A stretch of DNA of 64,000 nt from an uncultured Muribaculaceae bacterium. GTDB taxonomy: Bacteria > Bacteroidota > Bacteroidia > Bacteroidales > Muribaculaceae. The DNA lies in contig CAJTZS010000006.1 in the NCBI GenBank assembly GCA_910584055.1, positions 1 to 64,000 on the forward strand, given 5' to 3'. Below, in pieces: positions 50,791 to 59,515 of this stretch. Positions within the stretch are counted from its first letter, which is position 1. The number at the start of each line of letters is the position of its first letter. Both the position numbers and the translations under genes were made by a program. Below the pieces are notes generated by a model, which saw only the letters and a list, made by a program, of their open reading frames with translations, was not told the DNA's origin and searched no databases.

Positions 50791-51095
50791 CTTATTTCGA
50801 AAAAAATAATATTTTCTCAATAATTACTTTTAAATTTAACGTTTGTAAGCAAGAAAGTGTTTTTGCGTGTTGAGAAGTTTGTTGTTTATATTAAAATCGA
50901 ACTTCATCTGTCAGAATCAAACAATCAGAAGCTGTTTCGTTAAATTCCCATTCATCTCACTGAACAATATGTGTTGATTCTTTGCGCCCTCGGCTACTCT
51001 GCGAGGAATAATGTTCAGTGCAATAAATGGGAGCTTATTAGTAGAAAAAGGTATGCTTAAGAGAAAAGCAGTGATTGTTTAACATTTTTTAAGTG

Positions 51096-51123
51096 TTGGA
51101 TTGGAAGTCTTTTATTAACTTTG
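51096..51123 (+). promoter_or_regulatory. Promoter of the DeoR/GlpR-type regulator
   Basis: TAACTTTG at 51116-51123 is a perfect -7 box; a TTGG at 51096-51099 is somewhat close (16 bp). Because the box covers the TTG at 51121, translation cannot start there, which supports the ATG at 51160. Confidence 0.55.
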
Positions 51124-51159
51124 AAAAGATTCTACATATGTTCAAATACCATAATCGAA

Positions 51160-51927
51160 ATGACAAAGGAAGAGAGACATAATCTGATAGTTCAGACATT
51201 GCTGAGGCAGGAGTCTGCTTCAGTGGGGGAGCTGTCAGCCCAACTGCAAGTCTCGGCAGTTACAATCCGAAAAGATCTAAGTGAACTCGAAGCTGCAAAA
51301 AAATTATATCGCAGTCATGGAAATGCCATCCTGATAGATCCTTATATTAACAACAGAACCATCAGCGAGAAAGCTAAGCTTGCCAGTCATGAAAAAAGTG
51401 TAATAGGATATCATGCAGCTCAACTTGTCACAAAGGACGATTCAATAATAATCGCGTCCGGCACAACAATGCTTTCATTTGCACATAATATCGAACCGAA
51501 ACATCATCTCACGGTGGTTTCGGCCTCACTTAAGGTGTCTGAGGCTCTCGGTCCAAAAGAAGCAATAGATGTGATACAGCTCGGCGGTACTCTGCGACGG
51601 AGTAGCCTCTCGGTTGTAGGCCGCACTGCAGAAGTGTTTCTCGAAGATATGGCATGCAGCAAACTTTTTCTTGGAGTTGATGGCTTCGATCCGGGATTCG
51701 GCATTACCACAACCGATATCCGGGAGGCGGATCTAAACAAGGCAATGATGCGTGCAGCTCAGAAAACGATTGTCCTTGCAGATTCATCAAAATTCGGCAG
51801 GAGAGGTTTTGTAAAGATTGCCGATTTTGACGAAATTGACATGCTTATCACTGATTCCCGTCTTCCCGACAAGGCTGCCGCCTCCCTTGAAGCGATGGGG
51901 ATTGACCTGAGGATTGTTGAGGTCTGA
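51160..51927 (+). CDS. DeoR-family transcriptional regulator, GlpR-like
   Basis: 255 residues from the ATG at 51160. The N-terminal helix-turn-helix is MTKEERHNLIVQTLLRQESASVGELSAQLQVSAVTIRKDLSELE (about 1-44), and GNAIL follows the wing. The C-terminal DeoRC sugar-phosphate sensor domain has SIIIASGTTMLSFA (about 96-109), QLGGTLRRSSLSVVG, LFLGVDGFDPGFGITT and VLADSSKFGRRGFVKIADF. Such regulators repress catabolic operons and are released by a phosphorylated substrate. Given the divergent glp operon, glycerol-3-phosphate is the likely effector (inference). It may also control the downstream SusC/D locus. Confidence 0.9.
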   Translation: MTKEERHNLIVQTLLRQESASVGELSAQLQVSAVTIRKDLSELEAAKKLYRSHGNAILIDPYINNRTISEKAKLASHEKSVIGYHAAQLVTKDDSIIIASGTTMLSFAHNIEPKHHLTVVSASLKVSEALGPKEAIDVIQLGGTLRRSSLSVVGRTAEVFLEDMACSKLFLGVDGFDPGFGITTTDIREADLNKAMMRAAQKTIVLADSSKFGRRGFVKIADFDEIDMLITDSRLPDKAAASLEAMGIDLRIVEV

Positions 51928-51957
51928 TATTCCGAAACGTACCTGTATATAATATTT

Positions 51958-52001
51958 AATCCTCTCTATCGGAAAGTTAAATTTTTCTGATAGAGAGGAT
52001 T
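51958..52001 (+). terminator. Terminator hairpin after the DeoR/GlpR-type gene
   Basis: AATCCTCTCTATC (51958-51970) and GATAGAGAGGATT (51989-52001) form a perfect 13-bp stem, followed by a T-rich tail (TATGTTTTGTCATTTTG). Confidence 0.65.
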
Positions 52002-52123
52002 ATGTTTTGTCATTTTGCTACATTAATATGATGTGGTTTGCTGTAAACTTTACATGTTTATGTCACTTTGATATTTATTAACTAAATGTATTGATTATTT
52101 ATATATTCTTTAACTAAAATTTG

Positions 52124-52154
52124 TTTGTTTTGCTCAATTCCGGATGTAATTTTG
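52124..52154 (+). promoter_or_regulatory. Promoter of the SusC/SusD locus
   Basis: TTTG (52124-52127) and TAATTTTG (52147-52154) are 19 bp apart, a perfect Bacteroidetes promoter. The start site near 52161 leaves a leader of about 410 nt before the first lipoprotein gene. Confidence 0.75.
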
Positions 52155-52201
52155 CAACCGAAATAATCAAAACACCCTTTTCCGACCTAAAGTTAGATAA
52201 T

Positions 52202-52395
52202 GAACTTGTCTAAACTTATTTACGAATGTTAAGAATAGACGTTAATTACATTCTTTTATCAACCTTGGCGAATCTTTTTGGCCGCTTTTGCCCCTCTCAT
52301 CGGCACCAACCGAGAGGTTGCTGCCGATGAGAGTGACAAAACCGCCTCAAAAATATTCTGCCAATGTTAATAAAAAAATAAGTTTAGACAAGTTC
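52202..52395 (+). other. Structured leader element with 20-bp closing inverted repeat
   Basis: GAACTTGTCTAAACTTATTT (52202-52221) and its perfect reverse complement (52376-52395) enclose 154 nt. Inside is a strong hairpin at 52294-52333: outer arms CTCTCATCGGCA/TGCCGATGAGAG, inner arms CAACC/GGTTG, tetraloop GAGA. It lies in the transcribed leader of the SusC/D locus. It may be a regulatory RNA fold or a small inverted-repeat insertion. Confidence 0.65.
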
Positions 52396-52571
52396 AATTC
52401 TAATCAATAAAGGCTGACGCATAGACTACTACGCCGGTCAATCCTGAACAGTGTGAAAAACACATTCCATGACCGATAACCCATGACACCTATTTATAAT
52501 ACATGCCGAGAGATGACATGTATTGCCAAAGAAATCATTATTCATTTCCATTAATTTTTTCAACCAACAGA

Positions 52572-53537
52572 ATGAAAGTAATCAGACACCTCATGTATGG
52601 CGCGCTCTTTGCCGTCGGCATGACGTTTACGTCTTGCGGAGTTGAAGACAATACCAAAGATGTGCTTCCTCGCCTGAACGTAGACAAATCAATTGTGCAG
52701 GTGATACAGGATGGTAAACTTATATCCGGTTCTCCAGCCACAATCAATATCACATCCAACAAAGGCTACACCATTACGAGCGATTGCGACTGGCTAAGTG
52801 TTGACCGTCCTGAAGGGAAGGGGCGTGTCACAGTTGAAATTGTTGCAGAACCCAATGAAACGGAAGCGGAAAGGATTGGACACCTCAATATCACCTCCAT
52901 GAATCTTTCGGAGATTGTGACGGTGAAGCAAAATCTCCAACTCAATCTTGACGATAAACTTGAAATCGGACACGTATATTTCTTTGATGATTTCAAATGG
53001 GCGATAGATGGTTCGGATGCTGTGGCGCAAGGTTCGGCTGGCGATCAGAGAAACATTTACACCTACACTGCATGGACGGGAGAGAATCCCCTTCCGATCT
53101 TCAAGGCTAAATATGAGGATTTCAACTCGAATGCCAAGACGGTATATACACAGGACGGTTATCTTAAATTCAACAAAACAAATACCCTCACTGCAATATC
53201 TCCTAAAGCAAATGGTATCGAACATGGCAAAACATCTGCCGTACGGGTGAGCTTTAAGGCTGCCTTTCAAGATAAGGGCGCCAAGATAGCCGTCGGGGTC
53301 ATCGGGCAAGGTCAGATTAAAGACAGCGAGAAAATTGAAGGTGGGTGCGTGAGTCCCCAGCTCATAACCCCGGATGCGACATGGAAATGGTATGACGTGT
53401 CTGTCGATATTGCCGGTCTCGCAGGTGAAGACAAGGTGGTGGTCGGTCCGATAGAATTCATCCGTGACAATATTACATCAAGTGGCACCTACCGCTGGTT
53501 TATCGATGATCTCAAGATCGAGAAGATTGCTAATTAA
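52572..53537 (+). CDS. BACON-type surface lipoprotein
   Basis: The ATG at 52572 (MKVIRHLMYGALFAVGMTFTSCG) gives a lipoprotein signal with the Cys of FTSC as acylation site; the frame's earlier start lacks this. It has 321 residues. Residues about 30-120 look like a BACON domain (TINITSNKGYTITSDCDWLSVDRPEGKGRVTVEIVAEPN), common in Bacteroidetes glycan-binding proteins. The C-terminal 200 residues (GHVYFFDDFKWA ... YRWFIDDLKIEKI) resemble a beta-sandwich, jelly-roll carbohydrate-binding-like fold. It shares this tail with the next gene. It probably binds the locus substrate at the cell surface. Confidence 0.78.
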   Translation: MKVIRHLMYGALFAVGMTFTSCGVEDNTKDVLPRLNVDKSIVQVIQDGKLISGSPATINITSNKGYTITSDCDWLSVDRPEGKGRVTVEIVAEPNETEAERIGHLNITSMNLSEIVTVKQNLQLNLDDKLEIGHVYFFDDFKWAIDGSDAVAQGSAGDQRNIYTYTAWTGENPLPIFKAKYEDFNSNAKTVYTQDGYLKFNKTNTLTAISPKANGIEHGKTSAVRVSFKAAFQDKGAKIAVGVIGQGQIKDSEKIEGGCVSPQLITPDATWKWYDVSVDIAGLAGEDKVVVGPIEFIRDNITSSGTYRWFIDDLKIEKIAN

Positions 53538-53559
53538 TTCATAATACTGATTTTCAATA

Positions 53560-54828
53560 ATGATCATGAAATTTAAGAATATTTTAGGGTGCGCGATGCT
53601 TTTTTCAGGGCTTATGCTGGCATCAACTTCCTGCAAGGAAGACAGTTTACCCGATTTCGTGCATTCCGATAACCGAGAGGTCAAGCTTGAGAACACAGGC
53701 TTCACATCATCGGGAGACCAAGCTCTTGTGGTGCTTGCCGCAAACGGCGACTGGCATGTTTCCCGTAAAGACGAATGGTTGCATATCTCCCATGAATCGG
53801 GGACTCGCGGGCGTCATAACCTCTTCATTTCTGCAGATGCAAACACCTCTTCTAAAAGTCGTCTCGGCTTCATCGAGATTGATATGGCAGGGAAAACAGA
53901 GCAGTTCGCCGTGACTCAGAATGGTTTTGACTATGTGCTTGAGCTTGATAAAACCGACATATCCCTGACCATAGATGGTGTTGCGGCAATTCATGGCTCT
54001 GAGACGCTGACTATTACGGCTAACGCTCCGTGGAGCATAACTATTCCGGCGGACTGCAGTTGGCTAAAGGCGACTCCGTCAAGTGGGGAAGCCGGAGAAA
54101 CTCAGGTAGTTTTCAGTGCGGAGGAGAATACAACGGGTGCAGACCGGCAGGTCGCTCTCTCTGTAATGGAGGGGGATGTGGGGAAAGGATTCAATGTGGT
54201 TCAGTCAGGAACGCGTATCGTGTTTGATGATATGATAGCAGGATACGTATATTTCCACGATGATATGGCATGGGCAACAGGCGGTAACGACCAGGTGGGA
54301 TCGATAAACGGTTCTGCAAGTTCTACCCTTCCTATATACAATGCCGCAAATGCTGCCATCAAAACCGAGTTTGACAAGAGGTATTTTGATTTCAATGCAT
54401 CCGGTTCATCAGTATATGCTGCGGATGGATATCTGAAATTCGGTAAAGGAAGTCATCAGAATGCATTCATGCTTAAAGAACCCCTCGGCATAGCTGCCGG
54501 CAAGAAAGCAAACGTGGCAGTGACGTTCCGTCTTGCCAAGAATGGAACCGACAACTTCACGGCATCCGTTGCCATCGATGGCCCGGGAGAAATAGAAGGT
54601 GCGGTGAACGAAGACAAAAACCTCAGTTCACCCTGTGTGCCGGTCAACAACTCCGACAAGACGATTAATTGGCAGTGGAAGGAGTTCTCGGTCAACATCT
54701 CCGGAGTGACATCAGAGACCAAAATAATAATCGGGGAGACTCAATATATCATCGACGGCTTTAAGACCCGTTCCGGATATTATCGCGGTTTCATCGATGA
54801 CATCAAAGTAACAAGAATCGACAACTAA
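53560..54828 (+). CDS. Tandem-BACON surface lipoprotein, paralogue of the preceding gene
   Basis: A 422-residue lipoprotein (lipobox ASTSC, Cys about 25). Two BACON-like repeats are visible: NGDWHVSRKDEWLHISHESGTRGRHNLFISADAN (about 63-96) and ANAPWSITIPADCSWLKATPSSGEAGETQVVFSAEEN (about 152-188). The C-terminal domain starts at AGYVYFHDDMAWATGG and ends YRGFIDDIKVTRI, matching the previous protein's end. The two genes are 22 bp apart and likely arose by duplication with loss or gain of one BACON unit. It ends 6 bp before the SusC gene. Confidence 0.8.
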   Translation: MIMKFKNILGCAMLFSGLMLASTSCKEDSLPDFVHSDNREVKLENTGFTSSGDQALVVLAANGDWHVSRKDEWLHISHESGTRGRHNLFISADANTSSKSRLGFIEIDMAGKTEQFAVTQNGFDYVLELDKTDISLTIDGVAAIHGSETLTITANAPWSITIPADCSWLKATPSSGEAGETQVVFSAEENTTGADRQVALSVMEGDVGKGFNVVQSGTRIVFDDMIAGYVYFHDDMAWATGGNDQVGSINGSASSTLPIYNAANAAIKTEFDKRYFDFNASGSSVYAADGYLKFGKGSHQNAFMLKEPLGIAAGKKANVAVTFRLAKNGTDNFTASVAIDGPGEIEGAVNEDKNLSSPCVPVNNSDKTINWQWKEFSVNISGVTSETKIIIGETQYIIDGFKTRSGYYRGFIDDIKVTRIDN

Positions 54829-54834
54829 CATAAA

Positions 54835-57786
54835 ATGAAACTCAACATAAAATCAAATAAATACGCGCGACTCTATTTCGCCACGGCATTTTTGGCAGCC
54901 GGTTCAATAATGGCGTTTGCAGAGGAAATCAGCGGCACTGTGTTTGACAAAGACGGCGAACCAATGATCGGTGCAACCGTGATGGTGGAAGGCACCAAGA
55001 AGGCCGTCGTTGTTGATATCGATGGAAAATTCACTATCGATGCAGATCCCGGTCAGACTCTTAAAGTGACATATGTGGGGATGAAGGGTCAGAGTGTCAA
55101 TGTTCAGAAAGGGAAGACCTCTTATGAAATTATCCTTCAGAGTGATGACCAGACCCTCGATCAGGTTGTAGTCGTGGGTTACGGTACAATGGAGAAAAAG
55201 CGGGTGACTTCGTCGATCACTTCGATTTCAGGTGACAACCTTATGACTGGTCTCGGTGGCTCAACCGTGGCGACAGCCCTCCAGGGAAAGGTCTCCGGTC
55301 TTACAATCGGAGGGTCGTCCTCCCCGAACTCAACCAACGACTATCAGCTCCGCGGCGTGTCTTCCGTTAAAGCAGGGAACTCTCCGCTTGTGGTGATAGA
55401 CGGTATTCCCGGTGGAGACCTTCGTGCGGTGAACCAGGAGGATATCGAATCAATCGATGTACTTAAGGATGCTTCTGCAGGTGCCATCTATGGAACGAGG
55501 GCCTCAGCAGGCGTTATCCTTGTGACCACTAAAAAGGCAAAAGAAGGAAAGGCCTCGATTACATATAACATGGAATTGTCGGTGGAGAGCACACGCAAGC
55601 GTCTTGAGACTCTCAATTCGCAGGAATATATTGAGCTCGGCAGAGGATATGATTATGGCTATGATACCGACTGGTACCATCAGTTGACCCGCAGCAATCC
55701 TTTCTCACAGCGCCATTCCGTGACTATGACAGGCGGAACGAAAGCCCTGCAGCTTTACAGCTCGCTTTCGTATTCCGATCAGAAGGGCATCGTGATAGGT
55801 GACGGACGTAAAGATTATTCCGCACGACTCAACGGAAGATACTCAATCTGGGATAACCGTCTTCAGATCGGTTTGAGGATGCAGTATCGTGAGGCTCATC
55901 GCGATCAGCGAAACAGTGCGGGAGCTTTTGAGCAGGCTCTTGCCCTCAATCCCACTACACCTCTCTTCGATCCGTTGAACCCCAATCGTTACAACGTGAA
56001 TCAGTATGGCATAGGTACGCTTTACAATCCTGTAGCCAATATCATGGATCAGGATTATAACGGAACAGACCAATGGTTTATGGGAGATGCAAACATAAAG
56101 TTTGAGATTCTTCCCGGATTCAACATTCAGGCAACTGCCGGGGTTGACCGCAGACAGTGGGTGAAGACTGTATATTACAATCAATATCACCGGTATAGCG
56201 TAAATTCCGGAAAGCTCGGTCAAGGATCGCATAGCTACAGCAAGTCGATGAATCTTTCATACGAGGCATTCGCTTCATATACAAAGGATTTTCTCGACGA
56301 CCATCATATCGATGCGGTGGCAGGATGGAGTTTCTTTGAAGAGAAAGGTACCGAGGCATTCAGCATGACAAACCGCAACTTCATTGTTGACGGTGTAGGA
56401 CCATGGGATATGGGAGCCGGTTCGGATCTTACCGACGGATATGCCGAGATGTCGTCAAGTAAGTCTGCCCGTGAAAGACTGATGTCTTATTTCGGTCGTG
56501 TGAACTATTCTTACGATGACAAGTATATAGCAACTGTGAGCTATCGCCGCGAGGGAAGTTCGAAATTCGGCAAGAACCACCGGTGGGGTGATTTCTGGTC
56601 TGTGTCGGCAGGATGGCGTATCAATAGGGAGAAATTCCTCCAGGATGTTGAATGGCTTAACGATCTTAAGGTCCGTGTAGGTTACGGTGTCACAGGTAAC
56701 AATAACTTCGGCTCCGGCTATACTGTGAGGAACTATGATCAGAGCGGTATGTTCCCTAATCCCGGCGGTGTATGGGTTCCGGCTTATGGATCGGCAAGAA
56801 ATATCAACCCAGACCTCAAATGGGAGGAGAAGAAAGAGCTTAACGTTGGTATTGACTTCTCATTCTTAGGAGGACGCCTTTCCGGTAAATTCGACTGGTT
56901 TAACCGCCGTGTTGATGACATGCTCTTTTCGGTAACAGCTCCGGTGCCTCCGATGGTACAGAAGACCATCATGAAGAATGTCGGAACTCTCGACAACAAG
57001 GGTTGGGAGTTTGAACTTACGGGAAGAATATTCCAGCAGGCAGACTTCGATTGGGATGCGACAGTCCGTTTCAGCCAGAGCAGCAGTAAGATCAAGAATC
57101 TCGGTGAGGCCGGTTCACAGATACTTTCGGATGCTCTCCCCAGTTCAATGGGCTATACGCACAAGATCGTGAACGGTCAGGAGATCGGAAAATTCTGGCT
57201 CTTCAAATATGCAGGTCTTGACGAGAACGGCAAGTGGCTAATATATGACAAGAACAACAATGTCGTGCCTGCAGCCAGCAACACCACAGATGAGAACAAG
57301 CATTACGTGGGCAACGGCGTGCCGAAACTTATCTTCTCGATGGATCACAACTTCCGTTACAAGAATTTCGACCTCGGCATCAGCTGCCGTTCATGGATGA
57401 AATATGATGTGTTCGATGAGACGGAACTTTATTACGGTCTTAAAGGACAACAGGGTATAAATGTGCTGAAATCGGCATATGGTCAGAATGCAGCCATAAA
57501 TGACAACCGAATCACCACAGACTACTTCCTGCAGGATGCTTCCTTCTTCAAGATTGATGCAATCTCGCTTGGCTATACCCTTGACCTTTCAAAATGGCAG
57601 AAGTTTATCAATAGCGCACGTTTCTATGTGACAGCGCGCGATGTTGCTACCTTCACCAAATATAAAGGATACAATCCCGAGCAGAATGTCAACGGACTTT
57701 TCCCCGGTCTCGCCGGTTTCCAGGATGTCCGCTCCATGTATCCTCAGACAATACGCTGGACCTTCGGTATGCAGCTCAAATTCTAA
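54835..57786 (+). CDS. SusC/RagA-family TonB-dependent outer-membrane transporter
   Basis: A 983-residue protein with a signal peptide (to about residue 29, SIMAFAEE). The carboxypeptidase-regulatory-like domain is ISGTVFDKDGEPMIGATVMVEGTKK (about 32-56). The SusC signature LDQVVVVGYGTMEKKRVTSSI (about 106-126) precedes the plug domain, with ALQGKVSGL and DASAGAIYGTRASAGVILVTTKK. A 22-strand barrel follows, ending in FGMQLKF with the terminal Phe. With the SusD partner encoded downstream it imports oligomeric substrates across the outer membrane. No STN anti-sigma interaction domain is seen. Confidence 0.95.
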   Translation: MKLNIKSNKYARLYFATAFLAAGSIMAFAEEISGTVFDKDGEPMIGATVMVEGTKKAVVVDIDGKFTIDADPGQTLKVTYVGMKGQSVNVQKGKTSYEIILQSDDQTLDQVVVVGYGTMEKKRVTSSITSISGDNLMTGLGGSTVATALQGKVSGLTIGGSSSPNSTNDYQLRGVSSVKAGNSPLVVIDGIPGGDLRAVNQEDIESIDVLKDASAGAIYGTRASAGVILVTTKKAKEGKASITYNMELSVESTRKRLETLNSQEYIELGRGYDYGYDTDWYHQLTRSNPFSQRHSVTMTGGTKALQLYSSLSYSDQKGIVIGDGRKDYSARLNGRYSIWDNRLQIGLRMQYREAHRDQRNSAGAFEQALALNPTTPLFDPLNPNRYNVNQYGIGTLYNPVANIMDQDYNGTDQWFMGDANIKFEILPGFNIQATAGVDRRQWVKTVYYNQYHRYSVNSGKLGQGSHSYSKSMNLSYEAFASYTKDFLDDHHIDAVAGWSFFEEKGTEAFSMTNRNFIVDGVGPWDMGAGSDLTDGYAEMSSSKSARERLMSYFGRVNYSYDDKYIATVSYRREGSSKFGKNHRWGDFWSVSAGWRINREKFLQDVEWLNDLKVRVGYGVTGNNNFGSGYTVRNYDQSGMFPNPGGVWVPAYGSARNINPDLKWEEKKELNVGIDFSFLGGRLSGKFDWFNRRVDDMLFSVTAPVPPMVQKTIMKNVGTLDNKGWEFELTGRIFQQADFDWDATVRFSQSSSKIKNLGEAGSQILSDALPSSMGYTHKIVNGQEIGKFWLFKYAGLDENGKWLIYDKNNNVVPAASNTTDENKHYVGNGVPKLIFSMDHNFRYKNFDLGISCRSWMKYDVFDETELYYGLKGQQGINVLKSAYGQNAAINDNRITTDYFLQDASFFKIDAISLGYTLDLSKWQKFINSARFYVTARDVATFTKYKGYNPEQNVNGLFPGLAGFQDVRSMYPQTIRWTFGMQLKF

Positions 57787-57811
57787 CCCTTGATTTTTAC
57801 AATTCAACATA

Positions 57812-59467
57812 ATGAAACTGAATAAGATTAAATATATGGCGTTCGCGGCAGTCGGCACTCTGATGATGTCGTCTTGCGACTTGGACGAGAAGTTCTACAG
57901 CGAAGTTACGCCCGACAATTTTTTCACAAGTCCGGAGAGTGTATACGCTGTGCTCGCCAAACCGTTCGATCAGTGGCGTTACTATCACAATGAGAAGAAC
58001 AATTGGGTTCTTGAGGAACTGACCACAGATGAGATGGCGTGCCCGGCACGTGCCGGTGATTTCTATAACGGTGGTGAATACCTGCGTTATCATTATCACA
58101 CATGGAACACAGCCGACCGCTTCATCGTCAATAACTTCAATCAGCTGAACTATGTTATCGCACGTTCGCTTGAAGCCCGTGAGGACCTTGCCGGCGTAAA
58201 TTATCCGGCAGTCGGTCTGACCGAGGAGGAGAAGGCGGATCATTTGAACCAGATCAACACCCTCCTTGCTTATTGCTATATGCGCGGACTTAGCTCATAC
58301 GGTGGGCTTCCTATATACACGAGCAGTCAGGATAAACCGAAGGCGCGTAACAGCCGTAAGGAGAATTTCGATTTTATCGAGTCTGCGCTTCTTGATGCGA
58401 TTCCCAAACTGAAGCCGCGCACCTCTCTGACTGAGAGTCAGAATGGTTATATCACACGCGGAACCGGAGCTATGCTACTTGCCCAGCTTTATTTCAACGC
58501 TGAAGTTTATATAGGAGAGGATAGATATGCTGATGCAGAGAAATTGCTTCAGGATATTTACGACAGTAAATACGGCAAATATGAACTTGACAAGACATGG
58601 AACGGCCCACATACTTTTGATAATCACCAGTCTCCCGAGGCAATGTGGTATGTTCCTTCTCAGACTACCAAGAAAGAATTTGACGGTCTGTATAGATTTA
58701 TGTTTATCGCTGACGCAAAAACATATTTCGACTGCAATGTCCTGAAGAATCCATACAACGGCTATCAGCTTGCGCCATCACTGGAAAAAGAAGGGGTGGA
58801 GCTCGTTTCAAAACTCGGCAGGACATATGCCAAGTTTCATGAAAAGGATCTTCGTAAAAAGCCTTATGTCTATAACGGCAACAAGCAATACGAGGGGATG
58901 TTCTGCGTAGGTTTGCAGAAGAATCCTCATACGGGCAAGGTGGCCAAAGGTACTAAACTCCAGAATGGGAAAGATATGGTGATGGTTGACTACATAAACC
59001 GCACCGGCAACAAGAGCGACATGATGGAGGGCGATGAAAATTCAGGTATCCGTCTGGTTAAGATGCCGGTGTCAAATTCAGCAGACAAGGATATACTTTT
59101 CGATGCAGATTTTCCTGTGATACGTTTCACTGAAGTTGTGTATAACCTTGCTGAATGCAAATTCCGCAGAGGCGACAAGAAAGGGGCGGCTGAGCTGATC
59201 AACGAAGTGCGTAAGCGCAATTTCGAAGGAGGTGTCGATCCCGATCCGGTCACTGAGTCTAATCTTGACCTTTATCGTCTTGCTGACGAATATATGATTG
59301 AATTCCTTGGAGAAGGACATAGACGCACGGATCTTATCCGCTGGGGACTCTTCACTACTGAGTCATGGTGGGATCACACCCCTACCGACAACACCAAAAA
59401 AGTGTTCTGTATCCCATTGGAAGCAATTCAGGGCAATCCTCTGCTTGAGCAGAACCCCGGATATTAA
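57812..59467 (+). CDS. SusD/RagB-family nutrient-binding lipoprotein
   Basis: A 551-residue lipoprotein (lipobox LMMSSCDLDEKFYSEVTPDNFF, Cys about 23). The start DLDEKFYSEVTPDNFFTSPESVYAVL and the C-terminal RFTEVVYNLAECKFRRGDKKGAAELINEVRKRNFEGG (TPR-like), EFLGEGHRRTDLIRWGLF and IPLEAIQGNPLLEQNPGY are standard SusD features. It forms the surface lid on the SusC barrel. The 25-bp spacing to susC is usual. Confidence 0.95.
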   Translation: MKLNKIKYMAFAAVGTLMMSSCDLDEKFYSEVTPDNFFTSPESVYAVLAKPFDQWRYYHNEKNNWVLEELTTDEMACPARAGDFYNGGEYLRYHYHTWNTADRFIVNNFNQLNYVIARSLEAREDLAGVNYPAVGLTEEEKADHLNQINTLLAYCYMRGLSSYGGLPIYTSSQDKPKARNSRKENFDFIESALLDAIPKLKPRTSLTESQNGYITRGTGAMLLAQLYFNAEVYIGEDRYADAEKLLQDIYDSKYGKYELDKTWNGPHTFDNHQSPEAMWYVPSQTTKKEFDGLYRFMFIADAKTYFDCNVLKNPYNGYQLAPSLEKEGVELVSKLGRTYAKFHEKDLRKKPYVYNGNKQYEGMFCVGLQKNPHTGKVAKGTKLQNGKDMVMVDYINRTGNKSDMMEGDENSGIRLVKMPVSNSADKDILFDADFPVIRFTEVVYNLAECKFRRGDKKGAAELINEVRKRNFEGGVDPDPVTESNLDLYRLADEYMIEFLGEGHRRTDLIRWGLFTTESWWDHTPTDNTKKVFCIPLEAIQGNPLLEQNPGY

Positions 59468-59515
59468 TAGTTGATACTAATAGTTAATGACTAAAATAGT
59501 TAAGTAAACAATATA

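Larger units (their letters stand above)
50709..51159. other. Divergent control region between glpA and the DeoR/GlpR-type gene
   Basis: A 451-bp AT-rich spacer without a gene. It carries opposed promoters for glpA (50759-50790) and for the regulator (about 51096-51123). I did not find an unambiguous operator; repeated TTTATTA/TTTAATAA-like words near both promoters are candidates. Confidence 0.55.
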
